Source: Paenibacillus sp. FSL R5-0623 | GTDB taxonomy: Bacteria > Bacillota > Bacilli > Paenibacillales > Paenibacillaceae | DNA length: 64,000 bases | Direction of reading: 5' to 3' | NCBI RefSeq assembly: GCF_037974265.1 | Contig: NZ_CP150233.1 | Span: 4,092,001-4,156,000, forward strand | In this document: positions 26,554-37,800 of the stretch, piece by piece | Position numbering within the stretch: the stretch's first letter is position 1 | Layout of the letters: each line of letters starts with the position of its first letter | Made by a program: the position numbers and the translations under genes | Notes under the pieces: model-generated | The model's database searches: none | Told to the model about the DNA's origin: nothing | Seen by the model: the letters and a program-made list of their open reading frames with translations, nothing else

Positions 26554-27603
26554 ATGCTTGCATTGGTATACAAATCGGCTTGGGATGTGGCGCTTGAGGA
26601 ACGGCCTGTTCCGGAAATTACAAGAGATAATCAGGTGTTAGTTCGTATTCGGGCGACAGGTGTGTGTGGTACCGATCTCGGTATTGTCAGCGGCAAATAT
26701 CATGCGGTCCCTTCTGTCATTCTCGGTCATGAGTCTGCCGGGGAAGTCATTGATGTTGGCGCTGCGGTAACGACATTACAACCGGGCGACCGTGTTGTGA
26801 TCGACCCTACCTACTATTGCGGACAATGTGACATGTGCAGAACAGGCAGACAAAATCATTGCACACACAAGTCTGTTACCGAGACAGGTGTGAGTGCTGA
26901 CGGAACATTTACAGATTATTATGTGACCGAGGATCGTTTTTTGTACAAATTGAAGGATCATGTGAGCTATGAAGAAGCAACTTTGACGGAACCGCTCAGC
27001 TGCATGCTGACGGGGATTAATCAGATTCATTTACTGCCGAATTTCAGAACGATCATCCTCGGAGCAGGCCCGATTGGCATTCTGTATAGCTACGCGCTCG
27101 CTTCCAAAGGGGTCACAGGCTGTCTGGTCGACATCTCTGAGGAACGCTTAGCCATTGCTGGTTCCATTGCACCTGATCGTTGGGAAGTTCATTCATCCTT
27201 CGAAAATGCCATAGAATCACTGTCACCCGCAACCCATCAGGTCGATATGATTGTGGATACAACAGGTGTTGTGGGCACACAAGTGCTTTCCCAGCTCGCC
27301 AGTGGCGGTTACCTGATGCTGGTTGGTCTGAGAGATGGAAACACATCCTTCAATCCCAAGGAAGTTGTGGACCGCAGTCTGAAAATTATTGGTTCCATCG
27401 ATTCTCTGGGGACATTTGCTACCGCACATTATATGATTGAACAAGGGATTATTCCGGCAAAAAAAATCATCACCCACTCCTTTCCATTGGAGGATTACGA
27501 AGAGGCTTTCCGCACACTTGGCTGCGATATTCAGGGACGTACACTTCAAGCATCTTCACATGCCATTAAAGTTGTGCTGCAATCCAGCGGTTCCAGTTTC
27601 TAA
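26554..27603 (+). CDS. Zinc-dependent medium-chain dehydrogenase (GutB-like)
   Basis: A 349-residue alcohol/polyol dehydrogenase. The catalytic zinc ligands are Cys38 (GVCGTD) and His59-Glu60 (GHES). The structural zinc site is complete (Cys89, 92, 95 and 103). The Rossmann motif GAGPIGILYSYALASKG binds NAD(P). Relatives include sorbitol and threonine dehydrogenases and GutB1, which oxidises an amino-polyol in 1-deoxynojirimycin biosynthesis. The ATG is preceded by AAGGAGG. Fourteen bases separate it from the HAD gene, so the two are cotranscribed. The substrate is inferred from context only. Confidence 0.88.
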   Translation: MLALVYKSAWDVALEERPVPEITRDNQVLVRIRATGVCGTDLGIVSGKYHAVPSVILGHESAGEVIDVGAAVTTLQPGDRVVIDPTYYCGQCDMCRTGRQNHCTHKSVTETGVSADGTFTDYYVTEDRFLYKLKDHVSYEEATLTEPLSCMLTGINQIHLLPNFRTIILGAGPIGILYSYALASKGVTGCLVDISEERLAIAGSIAPDRWEVHSSFENAIESLSPATHQVDMIVDTTGVVGTQVLSQLASGGYLMLVGLRDGNTSFNPKEVVDRSLKIIGSIDSLGTFATAHYMIEQGIIPAKKIITHSFPLEDYEEAFRTLGCDIQGRTLQASSHAIKVVLQSSGSSF

Positions 27604-27617
27604 GAGGAGGAATACAC

Positions 27618-28355
27618 ATGGCAGCGAACAAAGAATCTAACGGACTGGGAGCGCCCAATGATGACATCATTCAAGCGGTCATTTTTGACATGGATGGTGT
27701 ACTGATTGACAGCGAACCGATTTATTTTGAGATTGAGCGCAGCTCTTTTACCCATTTTGGAGCAAGGGTGACTGATGAAGAACACCACACTTATGTTGGC
27801 GTTACGCTGGAGTCCATGTGGCAGCAAGTATTGGACAAACATCAGCTGACAGCTACGCTGGAAGAAATATTTGCTTATCATCAGCATAATGTGATGCAAA
27901 CCATGCTTGCCCATCCGAATCTGACGGCAATGCCTTCCGTGGAACGCTGGTTAAGCTGGCTGCATGAGCAGCACGTACCCATAGCTGTAGCTTCTTCCTC
28001 TCCACGTGCACTGATTGATCTGATCATGGACAAAACCGGACTTGGACAATACTTTGAGGTGCGAATGACAGGTGAGGAAGTTACAAACGGCAAGCCGGCA
28101 CCAGATATTTTCCTGACCACAGCTGAGATGATTGGTGCATCCCCTTCGAATTGTCTAGTGATCGAGGACTCGCGCAATGGTGTTCAGGCCGCCAAAAGTG
28201 CAGGCATGCGCTGCATCGGATATCGCAATCCGGGATCAGGCAACCAGGACTTGTCCAAAGCCGATCTTCAGATTTCCAGTTACGATGAGTTATGGACATT
28301 GAAGAATACACTGCCTTTTGAAGGCAGATTGCCAAGTTTGTCAAAGATTCGCTGA
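27618..28355 (+). CDS. HAD superfamily phosphatase (beta-phosphoglucomutase/YniC-like)
   Basis: A 245-residue HAD hydrolase with motif I FDMDGVLIDSE, motif II near VASSSPRAL, motif III Lys in NGKPAPDIF and motif IV VIEDSRNG. The helical cap after motif I is that of sugar-phosphate phosphatases. In the operon it could remove the phosphate from an aminated sugar phosphate, the step assigned to an inositol-monophosphatase-type enzyme in the Bacillus DNJ operon. The ATG is nine bases from GAGGAGG. It is the last gene before a strong terminator. Confidence 0.88.
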   Translation: MAANKESNGLGAPNDDIIQAVIFDMDGVLIDSEPIYFEIERSSFTHFGARVTDEEHHTYVGVTLESMWQQVLDKHQLTATLEEIFAYHQHNVMQTMLAHPNLTAMPSVERWLSWLHEQHVPIAVASSSPRALIDLIMDKTGLGQYFEVRMTGEEVTNGKPAPDIFLTTAEMIGASPSNCLVIEDSRNGVQAAKSAGMRCIGYRNPGSGNQDLSKADLQISSYDELWTLKNTLPFEGRLPSLSKIR

Positions 28356-28399
28356 GAAGATCGTAATAAAAAGATCGTAATTTCGGAATGAGTATTTAG

Positions 28400-28452
28400 A
28401 AAAACAACCCAAACGGCTTCAATTCATTCGAATTGGAGCTGTTTGGGTTTTG
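28400..28452. terminator. Bidirectional terminator between the HAD gene and the lipopeptide locus
   Basis: AACCCAAAC at 28406-28414 pairs with GTTTGGGTT at 28441-28449, extended by GCT/AGC and CAATTC/GAATTG. On the minus strand the stem is followed by GTTTTT; on the plus strand by TTGC. It closes both the plus-strand operon and the minus-strand yjfB-like gene. Confidence 0.85.
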
Positions 28453-28496
28453 CTTGCTGCAATGGGTTTTACATGAGGACACATGCTGTATTTCAA

Positions 28497-28679
28497 CTAA
28501 ACCGAAAGATCGAGACTTCCACCCAGATTGGGATGAGGAGCAGGCACTGACTTCAACATTTCCGCCATCTGCTGGCCTTGCTGCTGTGCCATGTCTTTTG
28601 TAATCGACATCACTTGCAAGCTTGCCGACTGCACTACTGAAGCTTGGCTCATCGCCATTGATAATGCTGCAATATCCAT
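28497..28679 (-). CDS. YjfB-like small protein (putative motility family)
   Basis: A 60-residue protein, MDIAALSMAMSQASV at the start and a PHPNLGGSLDLSV-type end. This matches the Bacillus YjfB family (annotated as putative motility protein, often sigma-D controlled). The ATG at 28679 has AAAGGAG eight bases upstream; a GTG six codons earlier overlaps that site. It lies 190 bases downstream of the NRPS stop codon on the same strand. No terminator lies between, so readthrough from the NRPS transcript is possible. It has no evident link to lipopeptide synthesis. Confidence 0.8.
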   Translation of the reverse strand: MDIAALSMAMSQASVVQSASLQVMSITKDMAQQQGQQMAEMLKSVPAPHPNLGGSLDLSV

Positions 28680-28872
28680 GTTCTGCACTCCTTTCACTTT
28701 CTGATTACATAGATGTACTTATTATATATCGGTCAGAAGGGAGGAATTGTTAAAAGGTCGATCAAAATGTATACGAAAATCCATTCCATTCAATCCCAAC
28801 CACCCCAGGTCTATGGTGTAACGAATCACAGAGACGTTATTTCGTCGATTGGATCGTTTTTTTACTTGTGCA
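28680..28872. other. Spacer directly downstream of the NRPS genes
   Basis: I translated the minus strand past the NRPS stop codon in the two frames that stay open furthest and found no adenylation-domain, carrier or thioesterase residues. No intrinsic terminator was seen. TTAACA and GATATA 17 bases apart may form a weak promoter for the yjfB-like gene. The region therefore gives no sign of a frameshifted continuation of the assembly line. Confidence 0.5.
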
Positions 28873-31800
28873 TTAATAACTGTTCGACGTAATCGATGCA
28901 AGTTCGTTTATTTTAACTTCCGAGTTACTTACCACCTGTTGAATCATGGAAATAAAGTGTTTTTGAATCTGTTCAACAGTAGATGGGTCATACACATTCG
29001 CATTGTACATCAAAATGATCTTCATATTTTCATGGGGTTTGACGATCAAAGTAAAATCAAAACTATTATGTTCTGTACCCCCAATATTCATAATCTCAAG
29101 CGGTGTTTCACCTTTCTGACCCAGACTCTCCATTCGGTTCTCTACCGGGAAGTTCTGATACACAACAACATGGTTAATCAGAGATTGTTTTTGCTTGGTC
29201 AGATTTTGAATATCATATAACGAATACGTATCATATGCATGTGACTCCACAGCTTGTGCCTGATTCCTTTTCATTAGAGATATAAATGACTCATCGGCCT
29301 GAGCCTGGATACGAACAGGAATCGCATTAATAAATAATCCAATCATACTTTCGATCCCAGGAATGACAGGTGGTCTGCCCGACACAACACTTCCGAATAC
29401 AACATCATTGCTTTCATTGTATTGCTGCAACAATACACCCCAGGCAGTCTGCACTAACGTATGGAGCGTTACATGCTGCTGTTCCGCAATCTGTTTCATT
29501 TGCTCGATTAGTAAATCATCCAAATAACAGTTTAGCGTTCTGGAATCCTGTCTTTCATGTTTTGGTTTGATTTTTTCTCCAGGCAATTTCGTTTGCCCTT
29601 CATAACCTTCCAGGTAATGACTCCAATACGTTATTGCACCTTGATGATCTTGCTGTTCCAGCCATTCAATGAATTGACTATAAGGTGTTAATAGAGTCAC
29701 TTGAGGCTTTCTATTTTCCCGAATCGCAAAATAATTCTCAAATATCTCTTTGCTTACCAGAGACATACACCAGCCGTCCATCAAAATATGGTGAAAACTC
29801 CATATGACGCGGTATTCCTCATGGTTTGTTCGTAAAACAGACATACGTATTAGCGAATCTCGTTGTAAGTCAAATCCTCTCGCCTTGTCTTGCTCGATAT
29901 ACTCGTCAACATACGTTTTACGTTGCAACTCACTTGTACCAGCTACAACTTCATAGTTAAATTCAAATTTCTTCTCTTGATACACGATTTGAAGAGGGAT
30001 ATCCACAAAATCACTGTAAAAATTAGTTCTTAATATCGCATGCCTTTGCATTAATTGATCCAAACTTTGTGCAAAAGAGGTAACATCCAAATCTCCACGC
30101 ATATCAAACATGATTTGTACAAAGTACGCGCCCGAAATTGGATTCCGTTCACTTTCGTACAACATTTCCTTCTGTAATGGTGTAAGTGGGTACACATTTT
30201 CGATTCGACCGATGTGCCCAGTTTGTTCCACGATTTGATCCAATTGATCAATGGTTAATGACTTGCATGAAATATCACTTGGCGTCAGCTCGGTTTGTTC
30301 CTTCGTTACACAATGTTCAACGACTCTATTAAGACCTTCCTTATAGAGACAAGCCAATTGCTCCATCGTTTCCCGGCGATATTGTTTTGAACTATAGTTA
30401 ATGGACAGCGACAACTGACCCTCTGTAACAATGCCATTGATATTAAGCACAAATGGTCTCTTGTTGTTTTCACTTACGGATGGCCCGCTGGAATAATGCG
30501 AGAATTTAATGCCATCTTGGCCCGAATCCTGATTCACCTGTCCCATATAGTTGAAACTAATTTCGGGATTTTTCTCTAACTTGAATCCTTCATTTCCATG
30601 TGACAAATACCTCGAAATCCCGTAACCAATGCCCTTGGTTGGGATCTGGCGCAGTCCTTCCTTGACGGTCTTAATCTTCCTTGATAAGTCAGCCCCGGAC
30701 TCCATCGTAATCATAACGGGGTACATACTCGTAAACCATCCCACTGTACGCATAATGTCCAGCTCTGGCAGGATGTCTTCTCTACCATGCCCTTCCAAGT
30801 TCACGAGGATTTCTCCCATGCCTGTCCAATCATGAACAGCCATTCCTAATGCCGTTAGCAATATATCATTAATTTCCGTATGGTACGCATGATGTGTTTG
30901 CTTTAATAATTGCTCGGTTTCCGCTGTGGTCCAATGAATGGTGATCGTTTCACTATCTTTGCCAATCGTCTCATCACAATCCATATCTTTAGGCAGTGGG
31001 CTTAGCTGGGCCTGCTCCACACGACTCAAGTATGGATTCTCTTGCTTCATCGCCGGGCTGTCTGCGAACGTAGACAATTGTTCTGCCCATTGTTTAAACG
31101 AGGTCGTTTTTTGAGGAAGCCGGATTTCTTCACCTCTTAAGAACTGGTCTTGCCCTGTCTGAATATCTTCATATAAAATACGCCATGATACCCCGTCTAC
31201 CAACAAATGATGAATGGCAATAAGCAGGTGATCCCCTTCAGCACATTGGAACAACCCAAGTTTGATCAAAGGTCCGTGAGACAGATCCATACCACTCTGA
31301 ATTTCTTTTGCTTTATTTTCAATGAACGATGCAGGATATGCTTCTGTTTTGAGGTCAACGATTTCAAGGCTGTATAATCCATCTTCGTCTGCCCCTCGAT
31401 TCCACGCTTCATATCCGCCTTCAGGCGCTTGTCGATAAAGGATGCGGAGAGCATCATGCTGTTTCACGATCTGATCCATGATGCTGTGAATGAAGCGGAC
31501 ATCAAACCCTTTTTCACGAAAGAACATCATTTCCTGATTGTAATGATGTGCGTCCACCATATTTTGATCAAAGAACCAGCGCTGAACAGGTGTCAGTATC
31601 ACTTGTCCCGTAACTTCCCCTTGGTCAGAAATAGTGCTCACGGATGTAACGTGTTCACTCAACTCTGCTACTGTCGGATAGGTGAAGAAATGCTTCATTT
31701 CCACTTTATACCCTGCTTGAAGCAGTCGTGAGGAAACTTGAATACATTTAATCGAATCGCCCCCGAGTTCAAAGAAATGATCTGATGTGCTAACCTGCTG

Positions 31801-34800
31801 AACACCAAGCACAGCTTCCCAGGCAGAGACGATCGCTTGTTCTACAGCGTTCTGCGGCGCCATATACTCGGTCCCTTTTTGCATATGTTCTTGTGGAGAT
31901 GGCAATGCCTTTCGGTCAACCTTTCCATTAGATGTTAACGGTATATGCTCTAATTGAATAAAATAAGACGGGATCATATAATCCGGAATTTCATGAGATA
32001 ATGCCATTCTGATTTTCTTCGCTGTCAGTGAACTGTCGCCTTTCCAATACGCACACAACTGCTTCGAACCATCCTCATGCTCACGGGCAATAACGACCGC
32101 TTCCTGAATGGAGTCCATTTGCAAAAGCGCAGTTTCCACTTCACCAAGCTCAATTCGGTAACCTCGAATTTTCACTTGATGATCGATTCGTCCCAGATAT
32201 TCCATATTTCCATCCGGCAGCCATCTTGCGGCATCTCCTGTGCGATACATTTTCCCTTCTGTAATCCAGGGATGATCAACAAATTTCTCTGCGGTTAAAT
32301 CAGGCCGGTTCAGATAACCTCTGGCAAGGCCCTCACCTGCTACAACTAATTCTCCCTGAACACCGATCGGTTGAATGCGTTGATGTTTATCCAAAATATA
32401 GGTCTGCAACGTCGGGATTGGTTTTCCAATATTGCTCTTTCCAGCATGTATTTCAATGTCGGTTATTTCCTTATACGTTACATGAACCGTTGTTTCGGTT
32501 ATCCCATACATATTAATTAACTGGATAAATGGATATTTCAGCTTCCATTCCTTCAATAACACGGGATTGAGGGCTTCTCCTCCAAAAATCACTTTTCTTA
32601 ATTTCAAATCTGCTGCATGACCTGCCAGTTCTTCCTGAAGAAGATGATAGAAATACGTTGGCGTTTGATTCAATATCGTCACTTGCTCGATTTTTAACAA
32701 TTGTAGAAATTGTTCCGGACTTTTGGCCGTCATTTGAGGTACGATAACCAGTTTTCCGCCATAGAGCAATGCTCCGTACATCTCCCATACCGAAAAATCA
32801 AAACAAAAGGAATGGAATAATGTCCATGTATCTGATGCATTAAAATCAAACAAATTTTTACTGTTGAACAACAATCGCACCACATTTTTATGTTCAATAC
32901 ATGTCCCTTTTGGTTTACCTGTCGTTCCTGAAGTATAGATCACGTAGGCCAAGCCTGTTGATGTAGCAGTAACTCCCAAGTTCGAATGATCTTCATGATA
33001 GGACTTAGGTTGATCCAGGCAAACGACCTCTCCTGCAAAAGAGATGCGTTCTTGCAAATGACTTTGCATTAATAATACAAGTACACCCGAATCCTCAAGC
33101 ATGTAGTTTATACGATCCTCCGGATATTCAGGATCAATCGGCACGTATGCGCCACCCGCTTTCAATATCGCAAGGATTCCTACAACCATGTCTAGCGAAC
33201 GATCAGCGATGATCCCGATTAACTGATCATTTTGAATGCCTTTAGCCTTCAGCGTTCTTGCCAATTGGTTGGCTTTCTCGTTCAGCCCTTGATAGGTCAA
33301 ATGTTGATCCTCAAATACAACCGCAACGTGTGCAGGAGTCCTTGCTGCCTGTTCCTCAAACAGTCCATGAATCGTCTTGTCCTTTGGATAATCAGCCATG
33401 GAATCATTAAACTGTTCCAAAATTTGTGTTTTCTCCTGTGTTGTGGTCAAGTCAATGTCGTGGATCGGAATATTCGGATTGTTGACCACTTGCTCCAACA
33501 TCTGAATCAAGTGACCTTGAATGCGTTCTACGCTTGCCCGATCATAGACGTTAGCATTGTAATAGAACATACATTTCATGGATTGGCCTGGTTTAATAAT
33601 CAGGTTAAAGTCATAATTCGTTTGTTCATCTGCTTCTACATTCGTAATCCGAAGAGCTGTCTCTTCCCGATCCCCAAACTGTTCCATAATGCCCTGTACA
33701 GGATAATTCTCGAATATCAGGATATGATCAATCAAATTTTGCTTTTGCGATGTTTCCGCTTGAATCTCGTATAACGGATACGTGTCATGTGGATGCGAAG
33801 CGACAGCATGTTCCTGATTCCGCTTCATAATCGCTGCAAATGTCTCGTTACCTTGAGTCTGAACGCGTACAGGAATGGTATTGATGAATAAACCAATGAT
33901 TCGCTCCACTCCAACAATCGCCGCAGGTCTGCCCGACACCACGCTTCCGAATACAACATCCTCACTGCCGTTATATATCTGTAGCAACATTCCCCACGCT
34001 GTCTGCATGAACGTATTCAACGTCACCTGATTCTGACTGGCCACTTGTGCGATTTGTCCGGTTAATTCCTGACTAAGTGTACAAATCATATGCTCTGAAT
34101 GATATTCATCACTCTTCGTAATTGAATGTTCTTTTGGCAAAGTGGTCTGCTCATCATAACCTTGCAAATAGTCACGCCAGTATTTCAGGGACTCTTCATG
34201 ATCTTGGTTGTCCAGCCATTCAATATAGTGTTTGTATGGAATCGTACTCTTTGTCTCCAGTTTTCGTTGTTCCTGAATAGCAAAGTATCCATCAAACAAC
34301 TCCTGGATTACAAGAGACAGGCACCAGCCATCCATTAAAATATGATGATAATTCCAAATGAAACGATAGGTTTGGTCTTGCGTTTGCAAGATCGAGATAC
34401 GCATTAACACATCCTGAGACAGGTCGAAACCTTTTATTTTATCTGCTCTTGTATAGTCTGCCACGTATGCTTTACGATCTTTTTCATTCATCTCACGCAA
34501 ATCTTCGTATATAAGCCCATTCCGTTTATGACGATATACCACTTGCAGAGGTCCATTCTTCCATTTGCTGTGGAAATTCGTTCTGAGAATCGAATTACGC
34601 TGCATCAACTGATCCAGACTCTTCGTAAAAGCTTCCACGTCTAACGAACCATGAAGATCCAGCGTGGTTTGAAGGAAATACGCTTCAGACTTTGAATGAA
34701 GCAGATGATGAAAGAACATCCCATTTTGCATCGGTGACAAAGCATATATATCTTCGATTTCACCAATGTGTTCCGATTCTTGAACAAATCCTTCTAATTC

Positions 34801-37800
34801 TTCAATCGTAATTCCTTTTAACGTTAGATCACTTGGTGTACATTCCGGCTTCTCTTTTGTCACACAATGCATTACGATTTCTTGCAGATGATCTCTAAAA
34901 TATGTTGCCACTCGCTCCATCGTTTCTTTTCGATATTGGGTGCGACTATACCGAAGTGACAACGTCAATTTGCCTTCCACAATTAAGGCATTCATATCGA
35001 TAAGGACATTTCTTCTGTGATTGTCGCTTGCTGTTGCTCCGCCTGGATAGGGAGAGATCTGCATCCCGCTATTCTGAAGATCCTGATCAAATTGACCCAA
35101 ATAGTTAAAACTAATTTCAGGATTCAAGGTAAAGGGCGCTTCTTGCTGATGTGCACTTAAATATCGTAAAATACCATAACCAATCCCTTTTTTAGGGATT
35201 TGACGAATCATTTCTTTGTTTGTTTTGATGAAAAGAGACATATTTGAACTTGCTTCCATATCAAGTACAACCGGATACTGGCTCGTAAACCATCCGATCG
35301 TTCGTGTAATATCGAGATCCGGTAAAATTTGTTCTCTTCCATGTCCCTCCAGATTGACCAGCACTTTATCCATGCCTGTCCATTGGTGAATAGACATGCC
35401 TAATGCATGGAGCAGCAAATCGCTAATCTCCGTTTTATACGCACGATTCGCTAGTTTTAATAATTGCTCCGTTTCTGCCGCTGACCATTCCATGGTGATC
35501 TCTTCGCTGTCTTTTTCCAGTGCATGATCCGCTTCGAAATCTGTAGGTAACGGCTTATAGGTTGCTTTTTCAATTTCATTCCAATATGCAAACTCTTGCG
35601 TTATCGCATCACTGTTCGCATACAACTGGAGCTGTTCTGCCCATAATTGAAAGGAAGTCGTTTTTTGCGGTAGTTGAATGGGTTCTCCATCACTTAATTG
35701 TTCATAGCCCCTCGATAGGTCTTCGATGAAAATTCGCCACGAAACTCCGTCGATGACGAGGTGATGAATAACGATTAATAGATGATCTCCATCTGTACAT
35801 TGAAACACGCCCAGCTTCATCAAAGGTCCACGTTCCAAAGTAAACGTGCTTTGCATTTCATTTGCCTTCTTCTCGATTTCTTGAGACGGATCTGCTAATG
35901 ATTTGAAGTCCATCACTTCAAGTGTGTATAAGGGTTCCTTTTCCTGCCCTTCATTCCACGCTTCATAACCCTGTTCTGTGAGGCGATATACCATACGAAG
36001 TGCATCATGATGCTCACTCAGTTTATCGAATACACGGCGAAGTGTGGCTTCGTGAAAACCTTCTTTCCGATACAGCATCACGGACTGATTATAATGATGG
36101 GCGTCCACCTTGTATTGCTCAAAAAACCAATGCTGGATTGGAGTCAGCATCACTTTTCCAGTGATGATTCCCTGTTCTGACAGGGTACTTATGGATTTAA
36201 CATAGGGAATCAAGCTTGCTATGGTTGGATTTTTAAACAGATGATCCATCTGCACCTGGTAACCCGCTTGATATAACCTCGAAGAAACTTGAATGGATTT
36301 AATCGAATCTCCTCCAAGCTCGAAGAAATTATCCAAAATCCCAATGTTCTCTACCCCAAGTACCTCTTCCCAGATCGATACAAGTTGTTGTTCCACCATC
36401 GTTCGGGGTGCTTCGTACTCCATGCCCTTCAACATATGTTCTTTGGGAGCAGGCAAAACTTTGCGATCGATTTTCCCGTTAGACGTGAGCGGCATCTGAT
36501 CCAGCTGTACAAAATAGGACGGAATCATGTAGTTTGGCAGCTGCTGGGACAGCGTCTCCCGCAGTTCCCCGATCGTGATTGCATCCTCTCCTACCAGGTA
36601 CGCACATAATTGTTTGGTTCCTGTTTCATCTTCTCTGGCTATGACGATGGCCTCTTTTATCTGGGTACTATTTAGAAGAGCCGTCTCTACTTCACCAAGT
36701 TCAATCCGGTGTCCACGAATTTTCTCTTGATGATCTACCCTTCCTATATACTCTATGTTCCCATCTGGCAGCCATCTTGCGAAGTCACCTGTCTTGTACA
36801 TTTTTGCTCCCGAAACAAATGGATCATCCACAAATTTCTCCGCAGTCAGATCTGGACGGTTCAAGTAACCTCTGGATAGCCCTGCTCCGGCCACACATAA
36901 TTCTCCCTGAACTCCAATAGGCTGCAATTCATTCCGTTCTCCTAAAATGTAGACTCTATTGTTCGCAATAGGCTTCCCGATTGAGATATTTTGATCTGCC
37001 GACTTGATCGACAGAACTGTGGATACAACACTATTTTCGGTTGGACCGTATTCATTACACACTTCGATGCGTGGATTGATGCGCTGCAATTTGTGTATCA
37101 AGGCAGGAACAATCTTCTCTCCCGCAGCCACCACATTTTTCATGGATGCCCAATCTTCCGCGCTTACTTGTTCCAATAGGGTCATCAAGAAACTGGGTGG
37201 ACTTTGGATGTGCGTGATTTGCTGTTTTTTGACCATCGTATTGATAGCTATAGCATCTTTACACTGTTGCTGGTTTAACAAATACACTGTCGAGCCAGAT
37301 ATCATCGGACCAAAGAAATGAGTAATAAATGAATCAAAAACGAAAGGATTCAGCATTAATACCCGATCATCTCCGGTAAAATGATAAAAATCCGATTTCC
37401 ATTGCAGGGAATTCACAATGCTGGCATGTTCAATCATTACGCCTTTGGGATGACCTGTTGTTCCAGACGTGTAGATCATGTATGCCAAATCACTGGAGAT
37501 CGCTCCATCTACCAAATTTAAATGATCCTCATAGTGATTTATTTCAGAATCCAGAATGACACATGTCCCTGCAAAATGTTCAGGTTCCTGTATATGACTT
37601 TGATGCAGCAACCAAGCCACTTTTGAATCCTCAAGGATGTAATGAATACGATCTGCCGGATATTCCGGATCGATTGGGACATATGCCCCGCCAGCTTTTA
37701 GAATACCGAATAGACCTATGATCATCTCAAATGAGCGCTCTGTCATAATGCCAACGAACTGACCCGCCTGCACCCCCTTAGCTTGAAGCAATCGGGCCAA

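Noticed and set aside
23748-28355. Kanosamine/neotrehalosadiamine (ntdABC-glcP) operon
   Set aside because: The gene activities look similar on paper, but NtdA is a DegT-type aminotransferase and NtdC a Gfo/Idh enzyme. Here the enzymes are class III aminotransferase and zinc dehydrogenase.
28680-28872. Possible frameshifted continuation of the NRPS (A domain or TE) after the stop codon
   Set aside because: The minus-strand translations I made past the stop show no NRPS motifs; the stop follows the normal end of a C domain.
33232-33774. 180-codon plus-strand frame inside the second NRPS gene
   Set aside because: Antisense shadow of well-conserved C/A-domain coding sequence, without its own signals.
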